Of a stretch of 25,632 nt of DNA, positions 1 to 6,462 are shown piece by piece (positions within the stretch are counted from its first letter, which is position 1; each line of letters opens with the position of its first letter). The notes beneath the pieces are model-generated. The model saw nothing but the letters and a program-made list of their open reading frames with translations. It made no database searches and was not told where the DNA came from. This DNA is from a virus. The translations under genes were made by a program, and so were the position numbers. The stretch lies in the IMG/VR virus record IMGVR_UViG_3300030329_006306, positions 1-25,632 of that record. One strand, given 5' to 3'.

Positions 1-35
1 GGGCATGCCCGCCGGTTGTACTTTGCGTCTTCCCA

Positions 36-581
36 TTACCAAGCCTTCTTTGTGACGATGCGATGTACTCTTGAGGGGCTTACTTCGTAGATTTTCGCGA
101 GCTTTCGCAGAGAACTTCGACCTCGAGCCCACCGAGCTCGCATCTCATCGACCTGCTCCTGGGTAAGCTTGGCTCTTCCATTGGCCTCCCCTCTTTGCCG
201 GGTGGGCCAGGGGATAATATCGCGGACCTCCTTGAGGACAATGGCTCTGCCGTGGTCTGCCTGCCAATCGGTGGGTACAAAGGGTAGCGTCGATGCCAGT
301 AGCGAGACGGCATCTATCTCTTCTTGGATGTACGCAGCGGGGTGACCTAGTCGAAACAAGGTCCTCCACCACAGACAGGACATCCACCTGGAGGCTGCGT
401 TGAAGGCATGTACATCCAGAGGGCCCCCCTCCATAACGCAATGCTGGACCTCGCTTATCTCCAGGGCAAGCACCCCGGCGAGCTCCGAGGCGGGTGAGCC
501 CAGGGCCGCGCAAGTGACGAGGACGGCACCTTCCGCTGTTTGGGGTACGACGTCCGCCTGAAGATATCGAGCCAGGTCCAC
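36..581 (-). CDS. Two-HTH DNA-binding protein; candidate small terminase subunit
   Basis: About 181 aa. I chose the GTG at 581 because it overlaps the TAG of the upstream nuclease gene by one base and has a GGAGAGAG Shine-Dalgarno about six bases upstream. A longer GTG start at 659 would overlap that gene by 79 bases. Two HTH-like stretches are visible: one near the N terminus (LGSPASELAGVLALEISEVQ) and a clearer one at the C terminus (LTQEQVDEMRARW, then LRKLAKIYEVSPSRVHRIV). The C-terminal motif is the kind that ends many phage HNH and homing proteins, but no HNH residues are present. The gene is last in a leftward block TerL, VRR-NUC, this gene. Position beside TerL makes small terminase the best guess. 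A sequence-specific regulator is an equal alternative. The DNA-binding role is fairly sure; the terminase role is inference. Confidence 0.6.
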   Translation of the reverse strand: MDLARYLQADVVPQTAEGAVLVTCAALGSPASELAGVLALEISEVQHCVMEGGPLDVHAFNAASRWMSCLWWRTLFRLGHPAAYIQEEIDAVSLLASTLPFVPTDWQADHGRAIVLKEVRDIIPWPTRQRGEANGRAKLTQEQVDEMRARWARGRSSLRKLAKIYEVSPSRVHRIVTKKAW

Positions 582-982
582 TACCGTCTCTCTCCGTACC
601 CCAAAGACTTCAACCAATCTATCGCGGCCCTCGAGCCATAGGAGACGGCAGACAGCCACCCTCTCTGTTCAAACCTCTCAAGCCAGAGCATCTGCTCGGG
701 CCGGATGTCCGAGGGTTTTCCGTTGGCTCTCTTGAGCTCCAGGGCGATGCCTACATAGTTGGGCATCTCCGGCGGCCTGTCTATGATGAGGAGGTCGGGG
801 ATACCGGGGGTGACCCCCTGCGCCTTCATGGTGACGCCCCCTCGGCCAGGACGAAGGCCTCCGTTGGGGACGGAGAACGCAGCCACGCAGTTGCGGCGAA
901 GCCAGCGAAAGAGCGCTGCCTGTTCTGCGCTCTCTAGAGGGGCGCGTCCTTTGGCCCTCTTGTCGTCGCGTAAAATCTCCAA
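581..982 (-). CDS. VRR-NUC domain nuclease
   Basis: 133 aa, essentially one VRR-NUC (PD-(D/E)XK superfamily) domain. The sequence shows an N-terminal ESAEQAALFRWLR helix with the conserved Glu, a PNGG..R loop, the GVTPGIPDLLI strand carrying the catalytic Asp, and the IALELKR strand giving the E-x-K pair, followed by an EQMLWLERFEQRGW helix. All expected active-site residues are present. The start is TTG at 982, with GGAGG four bases upstream that overlaps the TerL stop codon. No ATG is available nearby. Stand-alone phage VRR-NUC proteins are thought to act on branched or flapped DNA. Its place directly downstream of TerL suggests resolving replication intermediates before or during packaging; this is inference. 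Confidence 0.85.
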   Translation of the reverse strand: MEILRDDKRAKGRAPLESAEQAALFRWLRRNCVAAFSVPNGGLRPGRGGVTMKAQGVTPGIPDLLIIDRPPEMPNYVGIALELKRANGKPSDIRPEQMLWLERFEQRGWLSAVSYGSRAAIDWLKSLGYGERR

Positions 983-990
983 GGGGCCTC

Positions 991-2487
991 CTAGCGGTGT
1001 ATTTTTCTGGACTGGCGTCTAATCCAGTCATCGGGCCTCGAGCCTGCCCCGTGGGTCCTGCCCACCACATAGGGTGTCTTCTCCTCGAAGAGGAAGGCGA
1101 CAGCGGCGTAGCGGACGGCGTCGATGCCGTGGTCCCAGACGTTGTTTTTTTGTGGTCGGTCACTGGTGGCCCCGTTGGCGAGCCTCGCCCATTTGTAATT
1201 CTCGAAGCACTTTACAATCCCCCGCCTCGGTGGGTTCTTCGCTAGGTGATCAGCAATGTAGAAGCGCGGTGGTGTATCCAGAGGTTCCAAGGCGGCCTCG
1301 ATGACCTGTAGACCCGTACGGATGTCCTGGTCCTGTCGCGTCTTCATGGTGTGAACGCGCGAGGTAGGGAACTCATGCTTGAGCCACTGGTTCTCACTTT
1401 TGACTGCCCGGTCGGCTGCGATATCTGTGGGGGGTCTGCCCAGACGTTTGCATGCGGTGATGACATAGTTGCGGAGGTGGTCTCTGGGGACGTTGTCCTC
1501 GCAGAACTCGTCGAAGAGGATGACGGAGCCATCGTGCGTCTGTTGGAAGAATACAACATGGGGATGGCTGTGCCCCCAGTCGACTGCCATGGTGTACGTC
1601 GAGATTGTCGGGTCATACCTCCATGGGCGCAAATGAATACCCCGGTCGAACATGGGGAAGACCTGGCCTTCTGGGCGGAGAATCTTGGCCTCTACCTCCT
1701 GCTGCCACTGCCTCTTGGAGTAACCGGCCTTGAGGCTCTCGATGTATCCCGGAGGCAGGTGGGTGTTGTCTTTGGTGGGAGCTCGCCCCACCCACCACTG
1801 TCTTCTTAACCTCGACGCTTCTTTGTCGGGCAGGGTGTCAGCTAGGTTGCGCTGCTCCATGAACTTGCCGACCACCCCGCCGAGGCCTCGAGGGGTGGTG
1901 GTGACATGTATCTGGAGGTAGGGAGCGGTGGTATCTCGGATGCGTCCAAGGAGGGTGTCGAAGACGTACCCTGGACGTCGCATAGCCTCGGACTCGTCGA
2001 TATGTACGAACGAGAACGAGAACCCGCGCAGCGAGTCGATACGGTCTGCGCTGCGTACAAAGAGCCTACCCCCGGACACTCCCTCGAAGGTAGCGGTGGA
2101 GTGCTTCCATCTCGAGAACAGGGGAAACCCGTTCTTGGCCATCTCATCAGCGAAGTTGCGGATGGTGGGGACCACGCAATGGAGGCATTGGTCGAAGGTT
2201 GGTGCGACGACGGCTGCGGACGCGCCTCGGTCTATCTCCGAGACTATGAAGAGCATGCAGGTCTCCGCCGCCGCGAAGTAGGTCTTGCCTGCCCCAATAC
2301 CTCCGAGGAGCATCTTGGCGGTTATCTCCCCTTTCTCGGAGGTCCCGGCTAGGTGAGCTCTAATCTGGTGAGGCAGAGGGTTATACCCTGAGACTGCACA
2401 GAAGAAGCGCAGGAGTTCAGCCCGGTCTCCAGATTGACCGAGCTCCCTCCGCAGGTCTTCCCACCCTTTTAGTGTCGATTGTTCCAT
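991..2487 (-). CDS. terL: Terminase large subunit (ATPase and nuclease)
   Basis: The DNA packaging motor and genome-cutting nuclease, which docks on the portal. About 498 aa from the ATG at 2487, chosen because AAGGTG lies nine bases upstream; ATG 2496 and GTG 2499 are poorer. The ATPase domain shows Walker A LGGIGAGKT (about residues 61-69), Walker B FVHIDESE (about 160-167, with catalytic Glu) and a coupling motif TTTPRG (about 196-201). The C-terminal RNase H-like nuclease has AVDWGH (Asp about 303), IAADRA (Asp about 359) and WDHGIDAVRYA (two Asp, about 452 and 456). Length and motif order are normal for the family. The gene is transcribed leftward, divergent from the portal gene, which is unusual: terL and portal are usually collinear. 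Confidence 0.96.
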   Translation of the reverse strand: MEQSTLKGWEDLRRELGQSGDRAELLRFFCAVSGYNPLPHQIRAHLAGTSEKGEITAKMLLGGIGAGKTYFAAAETCMLFIVSEIDRGASAAVVAPTFDQCLHCVVPTIRNFADEMAKNGFPLFSRWKHSTATFEGVSGGRLFVRSADRIDSLRGFSFSFVHIDESEAMRRPGYVFDTLLGRIRDTTAPYLQIHVTTTPRGLGGVVGKFMEQRNLADTLPDKEASRLRRQWWVGRAPTKDNTHLPPGYIESLKAGYSKRQWQQEVEAKILRPEGQVFPMFDRGIHLRPWRYDPTISTYTMAVDWGHSHPHVVFFQQTHDGSVILFDEFCEDNVPRDHLRNYVITACKRLGRPPTDIAADRAVKSENQWLKHEFPTSRVHTMKTRQDQDIRTGLQVIEAALEPLDTPPRFYIADHLAKNPPRRGIVKCFENYKWARLANGATSDRPQKNNVWDHGIDAVRYAAVAFLFEEKTPYVVGRTHGAGSRPDDWIRRQSRKIHR

Positions 2488-2496
2488 AATCCCCAT

Positions 2497-2523
2497 CACC
2501 TTATGCTATAGATAGCGAAGGTG
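2497..2523. promoter_or_regulatory. Inverted repeat in the terL/portal divergent region
   Basis: Left arm CACCTTATGCTAT (2497-2509) and right arm ATAGCGAAGGTG (2512-2523) are reverse complements except for a two-versus-one base mismatch in the middle, with only two bases between them. The dyad sits in the 66-base gap between the divergent terL and portal starts. The left arm, read on the minus strand, supplies the AAGGTG ribosome binding site of terL. A weak rightward promoter (TTGTTC at 2479-2484, 17 bases, TATGCT at 2502-2507) overlaps it. An operator shared by both genes, or an RNA hairpin masking the terL ribosome binding site, are both possible. Confidence 0.5.
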
Positions 2524-2553
2524 GTAAACCTTCAGAATGAGAGAGGTACGCGC

Positions 2554-3987
2554 ATGGCGGTCCCTTCAGGCTTAGACCAACCTTATGCCGGGTATGATGA
2601 CGACACCGTCCCTGGTGGGTCTACGTGGCGTGACAACTCTGAGATTCTGTTCAAGATGTACTCTCGGAGTACTGAGGACGCTCAGGACCAGCAGCAGAAG
2701 CTATATCCGAACAACTACCAGAGCCACGTGCCCCGCACGGTGCCTTGGGTCTGGAAGGTTGCTCGCGAGCTCGGAGGTTCTCTATATCTCAGGGAGCCTA
2801 GCCGTGACTTCTTCTTTCGTCGCGATGACGAGGGAGGGGTTAGGGGAGATGCTCTGCCTGACAGCACCACCAACCTGATTGACCGCATCTACAAAGGCGC
2901 GGACGTCAACTCCTGGATGAAGTACTGCCACGAGTTGATGATTGCCACGGGCAACGCCGCCATCTTTGTGCTTCCCCTTCGTTCGGTATTGGGAGTTCGT
3001 CTCGTCTGTCCTCCCATCCATGAGGTGGAGATAGCCCTGGACGACCCGTTCTCTACCAGCGAGCTGGACCTATCGAAGGCTTGGTTCCGGGTGCCTTTGG
3101 GTCGCGACCCAGAGATGAACATGACGGTCTACGGTGTCGCCGAGATTACGCGCGAGACCGCTGTCTGGGCGAACGGTCCTCTCGAGGGTCAGGGTCTCTT
3201 TGAAGAAGACGGCTCGAACCCGTTGGGGGAGATTCCCCTTATCCAGCTCCGCAGGTCCCCCGCTCAGCCGGGCAGGTGGTTCTCCGCTGAGCCCCAGGAC
3301 CTGTTGGACGCGCAGCGTGCGTTGAATCATGACTTCACGGACTTGGGCACCATCAGCAGGCTCCAGGGCTTTGCCCAGGGGTACATCAAGGGGATGAGCG
3401 CTGAGCAGGTTGGTGACCTGAAGGGGTTGGGGCCGAACTCATTTGTGGGCTTGTGGGAGGACAGCGAGCTGGGCTTCGCCTCCCCGTCGCCTGACCTGAA
3501 GGGCTATCTCGACCAAGTCGAGAGTTATGTGAAGACGGTGACCAGCGTCAACAGCCTGAATCCGGCGACGTTGATGAACAAGAGCGCTGGAGCCACAGCG
3601 CTGGCAAAGTTGGTTGAGCTCCAGGACCGTGAGGTTGAGCGCGCTCGCCACGAGGTCCAGTTCCAGCGGGCTGAGCAGCGTTTGTATCGTTTGGTGTCGA
3701 AGTGGGTGAACTACCTGCGTGGACAGCCGAACCTTCTTCCGTCGGCGGACGTATGGATGACATATCGTCACGCAGAGCCGCCGACCGACCCTCTCCACAG
3801 CGCCCAGAGCAGCGAGCTCCGTATCCGTATGGGTCTCTCGAGCGCGGTGAGTGAAATCATGCGTCAGGAGGGTCTTACTCGCGAGGAGGCTCGGCGTAAG
3901 GTCGAGGACAACCTCCAGGAGACGAAGGAGCTAACACCTAACATCTTGGGAGAGCTGATCGTTGTTGATACCCAAGATAAAGCTTGA
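2554..3987 (+). CDS. Portal protein
   Basis: About 477 aa, forming the dodecameric ring at the head vertex through which DNA enters and leaves. The ATG at 2554 is chosen over the upstream in-frame GTG at 2521 because AGAGAGG lies seven bases before it. Family features seen: an early region with FKMYSRSTEDAQDQ, a central beta-rich stretch ending in EIPLIQLRRSPAQPGRW, then the helical QDLLDAQRALNHDFTDLGTISRLQGFAQGYI segment and a clip or stem region. A C-terminal helix NPATLMNKSAGATALAKLVE is followed by a long helix of the SPP1-type portal kind. Length is typical. It is the first gene of the long rightward late block, and its tail overlaps the next gene by 26 bases. Confidence 0.88.
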   Translation: MAVPSGLDQPYAGYDDDTVPGGSTWRDNSEILFKMYSRSTEDAQDQQQKLYPNNYQSHVPRTVPWVWKVARELGGSLYLREPSRDFFFRRDDEGGVRGDALPDSTTNLIDRIYKGADVNSWMKYCHELMIATGNAAIFVLPLRSVLGVRLVCPPIHEVEIALDDPFSTSELDLSKAWFRVPLGRDPEMNMTVYGVAEITRETAVWANGPLEGQGLFEEDGSNPLGEIPLIQLRRSPAQPGRWFSAEPQDLLDAQRALNHDFTDLGTISRLQGFAQGYIKGMSAEQVGDLKGLGPNSFVGLWEDSELGFASPSPDLKGYLDQVESYVKTVTSVNSLNPATLMNKSAGATALAKLVELQDREVERARHEVQFQRAEQRLYRLVSKWVNYLRGQPNLLPSADVWMTYRHAEPPTDPLHSAQSSELRIRMGLSSAVSEIMRQEGLTREEARRKVEDNLQETKELTPNILGELIVVDTQDKA

Positions 3988-4708
3988 GTACACCGCTACA
4001 AGCTACATAAACAAAGGGGCTTTGAAGCTTTCTCAGCCCTTACTAGCCCTTACTGCCCTGACGGTAGAGGACATTCGGTCGCGTGTCCTTAACACAGGTA
4101 TTAGTGCTACGGGCAACCGGTTCACTAGGTATGCTCCGAGCACTATCAAGACACGTAAGCGCTTAGGCCTTCAGACTGCTTTCAAGGACTTCAATCGCTC
4201 TGGTACGATGTGGAACTCTTTGAAGGTCAAGCTCCAGACGCCTGCTAAGGTCACGTCTGCTTTCACAGGTAGAGCCGCTCACGGGAAAGTGAAAGGCAAG
4301 AGGCGAAAGCCGGGACCTAAAGGGGGCACGGTCACCTTCAGGAAGCTCACAAACAACCGGCTCGCCCGTATTCTTAATCACAGGGAGCGCGTCTCCATCA
4401 TGAACGGCAGGCTCGCCGAGCTAGAGGAGCACCTGCCTTTGTTCGGTGATTACCTTACTGGAGAGGTGCTGACCGCCGTGGGTTTGCAGGAGCAGGCCTT
4501 CCAGGTGCAGAAGAAGGTTAGGTCTGCTAGGCGTAAAGTGCAGCGAGCATTGAAACTTCGGAGAATACACGGTATTCCTTCTGCGACGGCTTATAGAAAG
4601 AAGAAAGCGGTCAGGCGCAGCCGGCGTAAATTTGACTTGCGCAAGCTTCTCGCCCCTAAAGGACAGCTACCCGGTGAGAAGAAGATTTACCTGAACACCT
4701 TTGGATAG
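3962..4708 (+). CDS. Basic head-completion or virion morphogenesis protein
   Basis: 248 aa from a TTG at 3962, supported by GGGAGAG seven bases upstream; it overlaps the portal gene by 26 bases. Residues about 30-90 carry a pattern common to phage morphogenesis and neck proteins: helix, F-x-x-YAPSTIKTRKRLGLQT, then DFNRSGTMWNSLKVK. After that the protein is unusually rich in Lys and Arg (GKVKGKRRKPGPKGG; KKVRSARRKVQRALKLRR; YRKKKAVRRSRRKFDLRK), and very few acidic residues balance the C-terminal third. A neck or connector role is suggested by the N-terminal pattern and by position after the portal. The basic C-terminal region could contact DNA or be an internal head component. Specific function is not proven. 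Confidence 0.6.
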   Translation: MLIPKIKLEYTATSYINKGALKLSQPLLALTALTVEDIRSRVLNTGISATGNRFTRYAPSTIKTRKRLGLQTAFKDFNRSGTMWNSLKVKLQTPAKVTSAFTGRAAHGKVKGKRRKPGPKGGTVTFRKLTNNRLARILNHRERVSIMNGRLAELEEHLPLFGDYLTGEVLTAVGLQEQAFQVQKKVRSARRKVQRALKLRRIHGIPSATAYRKKKAVRRSRRKFDLRKLLAPKGQLPGEKKIYLNTFG

Positions 4709-4717
4709 GAGTTGGGC

Positions 4718-4921
4718 ATGCCCGGCAAGAAAACCAAAAAGAAGGCCCCCGCTGCTCCTCGCGAGTTCGGACACGTTGTCCGGCGGTTGCGTGTTGACAG
4801 CAAGGAGGCGGCAGACGCTATGGTCGCCGCTGGAGCTCGGTGCTTCCGTGAGGATGAGCTGGGCTTCCACCTGGAGATGGACGAAGTTGCCCAAAAGGCG
4901 TGTGAGGCTCTCAATGTTTAA
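4718..4921 (+). CDS. Small lysine-tailed protein A
   Basis: 67 aa from ATG 4718, preceded by AGGAG at six bases. The N terminus is a short basic tail (MPGKKTKKKAPAAP) followed by a compact domain (VRRLRVDSKEAADAMVAAG, then RCFREDELGFHLEMDEVAQKA). The compact domain resembles that of the next gene, with a shared order of EAA helix, G-x-R-x-F turn and D-x-G-aromatic strand. No known family is recognised. Its place between portal and scaffold genes suggests a capsid-associated or packaged protein. Its stop codon overlaps the start of the next gene, so the two are probably translationally coupled. Confidence 0.7.
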   Translation: MPGKKTKKKAPAAPREFGHVVRRLRVDSKEAADAMVAAGARCFREDELGFHLEMDEVAQKACEALNV

Positions 4922-5174
4922 GAAGCTTGATGAGAAGAAGGTCACTAAGAAGGCCTCATCAAAACCTAAAGCCAAGGCTAAGCCTAAAGCCAAGGTGTTC
5001 CCTTCCAACCCTACTCGCGTGTATGGGGCAACGGTGTTCTCCAAGACCGTGAGCAAGGACGAGGCTGCTGCGCTGATCAGTGAGCACGGCTTCCGTCTGT
5101 TCTCTGTGTCGGACGCGGGATACTACGTCCATGCAGACGCCATCGCTTACAGGTCCTACAAGGGTGACGCATGA
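4914..5174 (+). CDS. Small protein B with histone H1-like basic tail
   Basis: 86 aa from ATG 4914, overlapping the previous gene by eight bases; a longer in-frame ORF upstream is just that gene's shadow. Residues 1-30 are almost only Lys, Ala, Ser and Pro (KKVTKKASSKPKAKAKPKAK), like the disordered tails of bacterial histone H1-like proteins. Residues about 35-86 form a small alpha/beta domain (VSKDEAAALISEHGFRLFSVSDAGYYVHADAIA) similar to protein A. A DNA-binding or DNA-condensing role inside the head is an attractive inference, not shown. The gene ends in an ATGA overlap with the scaffold candidate. Confidence 0.7.
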   Translation: MFKKLDEKKVTKKASSKPKAKAKPKAKVFPSNPTRVYGATVFSKTVSKDEAAALISEHGFRLFSVSDAGYYVHADAIAYRSYKGDA

Positions 5175-5803
5175 GCGACGTTAAGATTGCAGGCGCACCT
5201 GCGGATAAGCAGGAGGAGATCCAGGCCCAAGCTGCTGCGGAGGCTCAACAGAGGGCAGAGGCAGCCGCAGCTGAACAGGCTGCTCAGGCCCAGGCCGCGA
5301 AGCTCCAGGCCCAAGAGGCTCGGCGAGCAGAGGAGCTGGCGCGTCAACAGCGGGAACTCGCACCCAAGACCGTGGTCCCTGCGGAGCCAGAGAAGCACGC
5401 CAACAGCCGCGCTGCTCTGGAAGAGGCGGCTGCGCTGCGCGAGATGGCAGAGAAAGAGCGGGACCGTCTTCGTGAGCTTGGTAACGAGTATGACGCGCGC
5501 CTTCGCCGAGAGCGCAATAGGGACCGTATTCAGGCCCTTCGCACCATGGGCGCGTTGGGCTCTTTGACCGATGAGCAGTTGCTTGCCATCACCCCCGACG
5601 CGGACCCTCACACCGCTGGTGGAAAGGCGCAATTGGCGGAGTGGCGCGAGCGTAACGAGGGTCTATTTGTCTCCCAAGAGGGGCCTAAAATCCCGACTCC
5701 TGCTGACTTGATGGAGGGGTTGACTACACAGAAGTCTGCCTCTGGTCTTTATGACGAGAAGTTTCTTGCAAGGATGCTTCGTGAAAACCTTGGGGGTAAC
5801 TAA
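5171..5803 (+). CDS. Capsid scaffolding protein candidate
   Basis: 210 aa, start ATG 5171 in an ATGA overlap. Residues about 12-65 are a charged Ala/Gln/Glu/Arg repeat-like segment (QAQAAAEAQQRAEAAAAEQA), strongly predicted coiled coil by eye, followed by another helix rich in Glu and Arg (about 80-125). A less charged C-terminal part follows (GALGSLTDEQLLAITPDADP; PTPADLMEGLTTQKSASGLYDEKFLARMLRENLGG). Long helical composition, high charge, position one gene upstream of the major capsid gene and a short C-terminal helix-turn-helix fit an assembly scaffold that binds the capsid protein. No protease motifs are seen in it. Moderate confidence, because the assignment rests on composition and place. 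Confidence 0.68.
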   Translation: MSDVKIAGAPADKQEEIQAQAAAEAQQRAEAAAAEQAAQAQAAKLQAQEARRAEELARQQRELAPKTVVPAEPEKHANSRAALEEAAALREMAEKERDRLRELGNEYDARLRRERNRDRIQALRTMGALGSLTDEQLLAITPDADPHTAGGKAQLAEWRERNEGLFVSQEGPKIPTPADLMEGLTTQKSASGLYDEKFLARMLRENLGGN

Positions 5804-6357
5804 TGCCTGCGAAGAAGAAGACAACGAAGCCCGACGCCGCCGCGAGCGGACTGGCAACGCCGAGCGGTGATGCTTTTGACTTTGAGGCGGCGCGCGCCAA
5901 GAGCGTGATGGCTTCAAACCGGATGATCGAGTTGGTGGAGACATCTGAGAGGATGTCCGTTGGCACATGGTACTTCCAGAACGGTTGGCCCGACGAGCGC
6001 CTGAAGAAGTGGCACTTTATCCGCTGCGGAACGCTTCGGGCCGAGGCTTCTTTGGCTCTCGCCTCTCGGCTTCGTCAGTTTGGCTATCAGCCTGCCCCCA
6101 AGGGAATCAGGTGTGTTGGCTTTGAGAAGGAGGGGGAGAACATGTTGGTCATGTGCGCTCCTCCTGCTGTTCGTATGAACATGCGCCGCATCAAGGCGAT
6201 GGAGAAGCAGAAGATTGGCAAGACCTTGCAGGACTCATTCGGTGCCGTTCAGGCTGCGGTGGGGACGCACGGTCAGGTTCATGTTGTTGGTGGGTCCGGG
6301 AAGGGCAGTGAGGGAGACTTCCGTAACGCTATTCGCGGCGCGAATGTCATCAGCTAA
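5803..6357 (+). CDS. Conserved-looking head-module protein of unknown function
   Basis: 184 aa, start ATG 5803 in a TAATG overlap with the scaffold gene. It has a short basic, Ala-rich N-terminal tail (MPAKKKTTKPDAAASG). A tidy central domain follows, about 45-130, with WYFQNGWPDERLKKWHFIRCG, then a helix ASLALASRLRQFGYQPAPKG and a strand pair RCVGFEKEGENMLVMCAPP. The C-terminal end is Gly-rich and probably flexible. I do not recognise the family. Its place between scaffold and major capsid protein suggests a decoration, minor capsid or accessory assembly role. No Ser-His-Asp arrangement of a prohead protease can be made out. Confidence 0.7.
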   Translation: MPAKKKTTKPDAAASGLATPSGDAFDFEAARAKSVMASNRMIELVETSERMSVGTWYFQNGWPDERLKKWHFIRCGTLRAEASLALASRLRQFGYQPAPKGIRCVGFEKEGENMLVMCAPPAVRMNMRRIKAMEKQKIGKTLQDSFGAVQAAVGTHGQVHVVGGSGKGSEGDFRNAIRGANVIS

Positions 6358-6377
6358 TAAACCCTGATCACTCGCGC

Positions 6378-6405
6378 AGGACACTTCAACGTTTTGATAT
6401 ATGAT
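6378..6405 (+). promoter_or_regulatory. Candidate sigma70-type promoter for the major capsid gene
   Basis: AGGACA (6378-6383, four of six matches to TTGACA), a 16-base spacer, and TATGAT (6400-6405, five of six to TATAAT). It lies in a 105-base gap, the longest non-coding stretch in the head module, upstream of the capsid gene. CTTCAACG (6384-6391) and CGTCGAAG (6409-6416) form an inverted repeat with one mismatch flanking the -10 box. Independent transcription of the capsid gene is plausible given its high demand. Confidence 0.4.
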
Positions 6406-6462
6406 GAGCGTCGAAGCCTGACCAAAAAATAACATCCAGGCACCAATACATGGGAGGCCCCG

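Noticed and set aside
1-10. Palindrome GGGCATGCCC at the left edge, repeated at 4714-4723
   Set aside because: A 10-base match in GC-rich DNA, one copy spanning an ordinary ATG; no further flanking similarity, so chance is likely.
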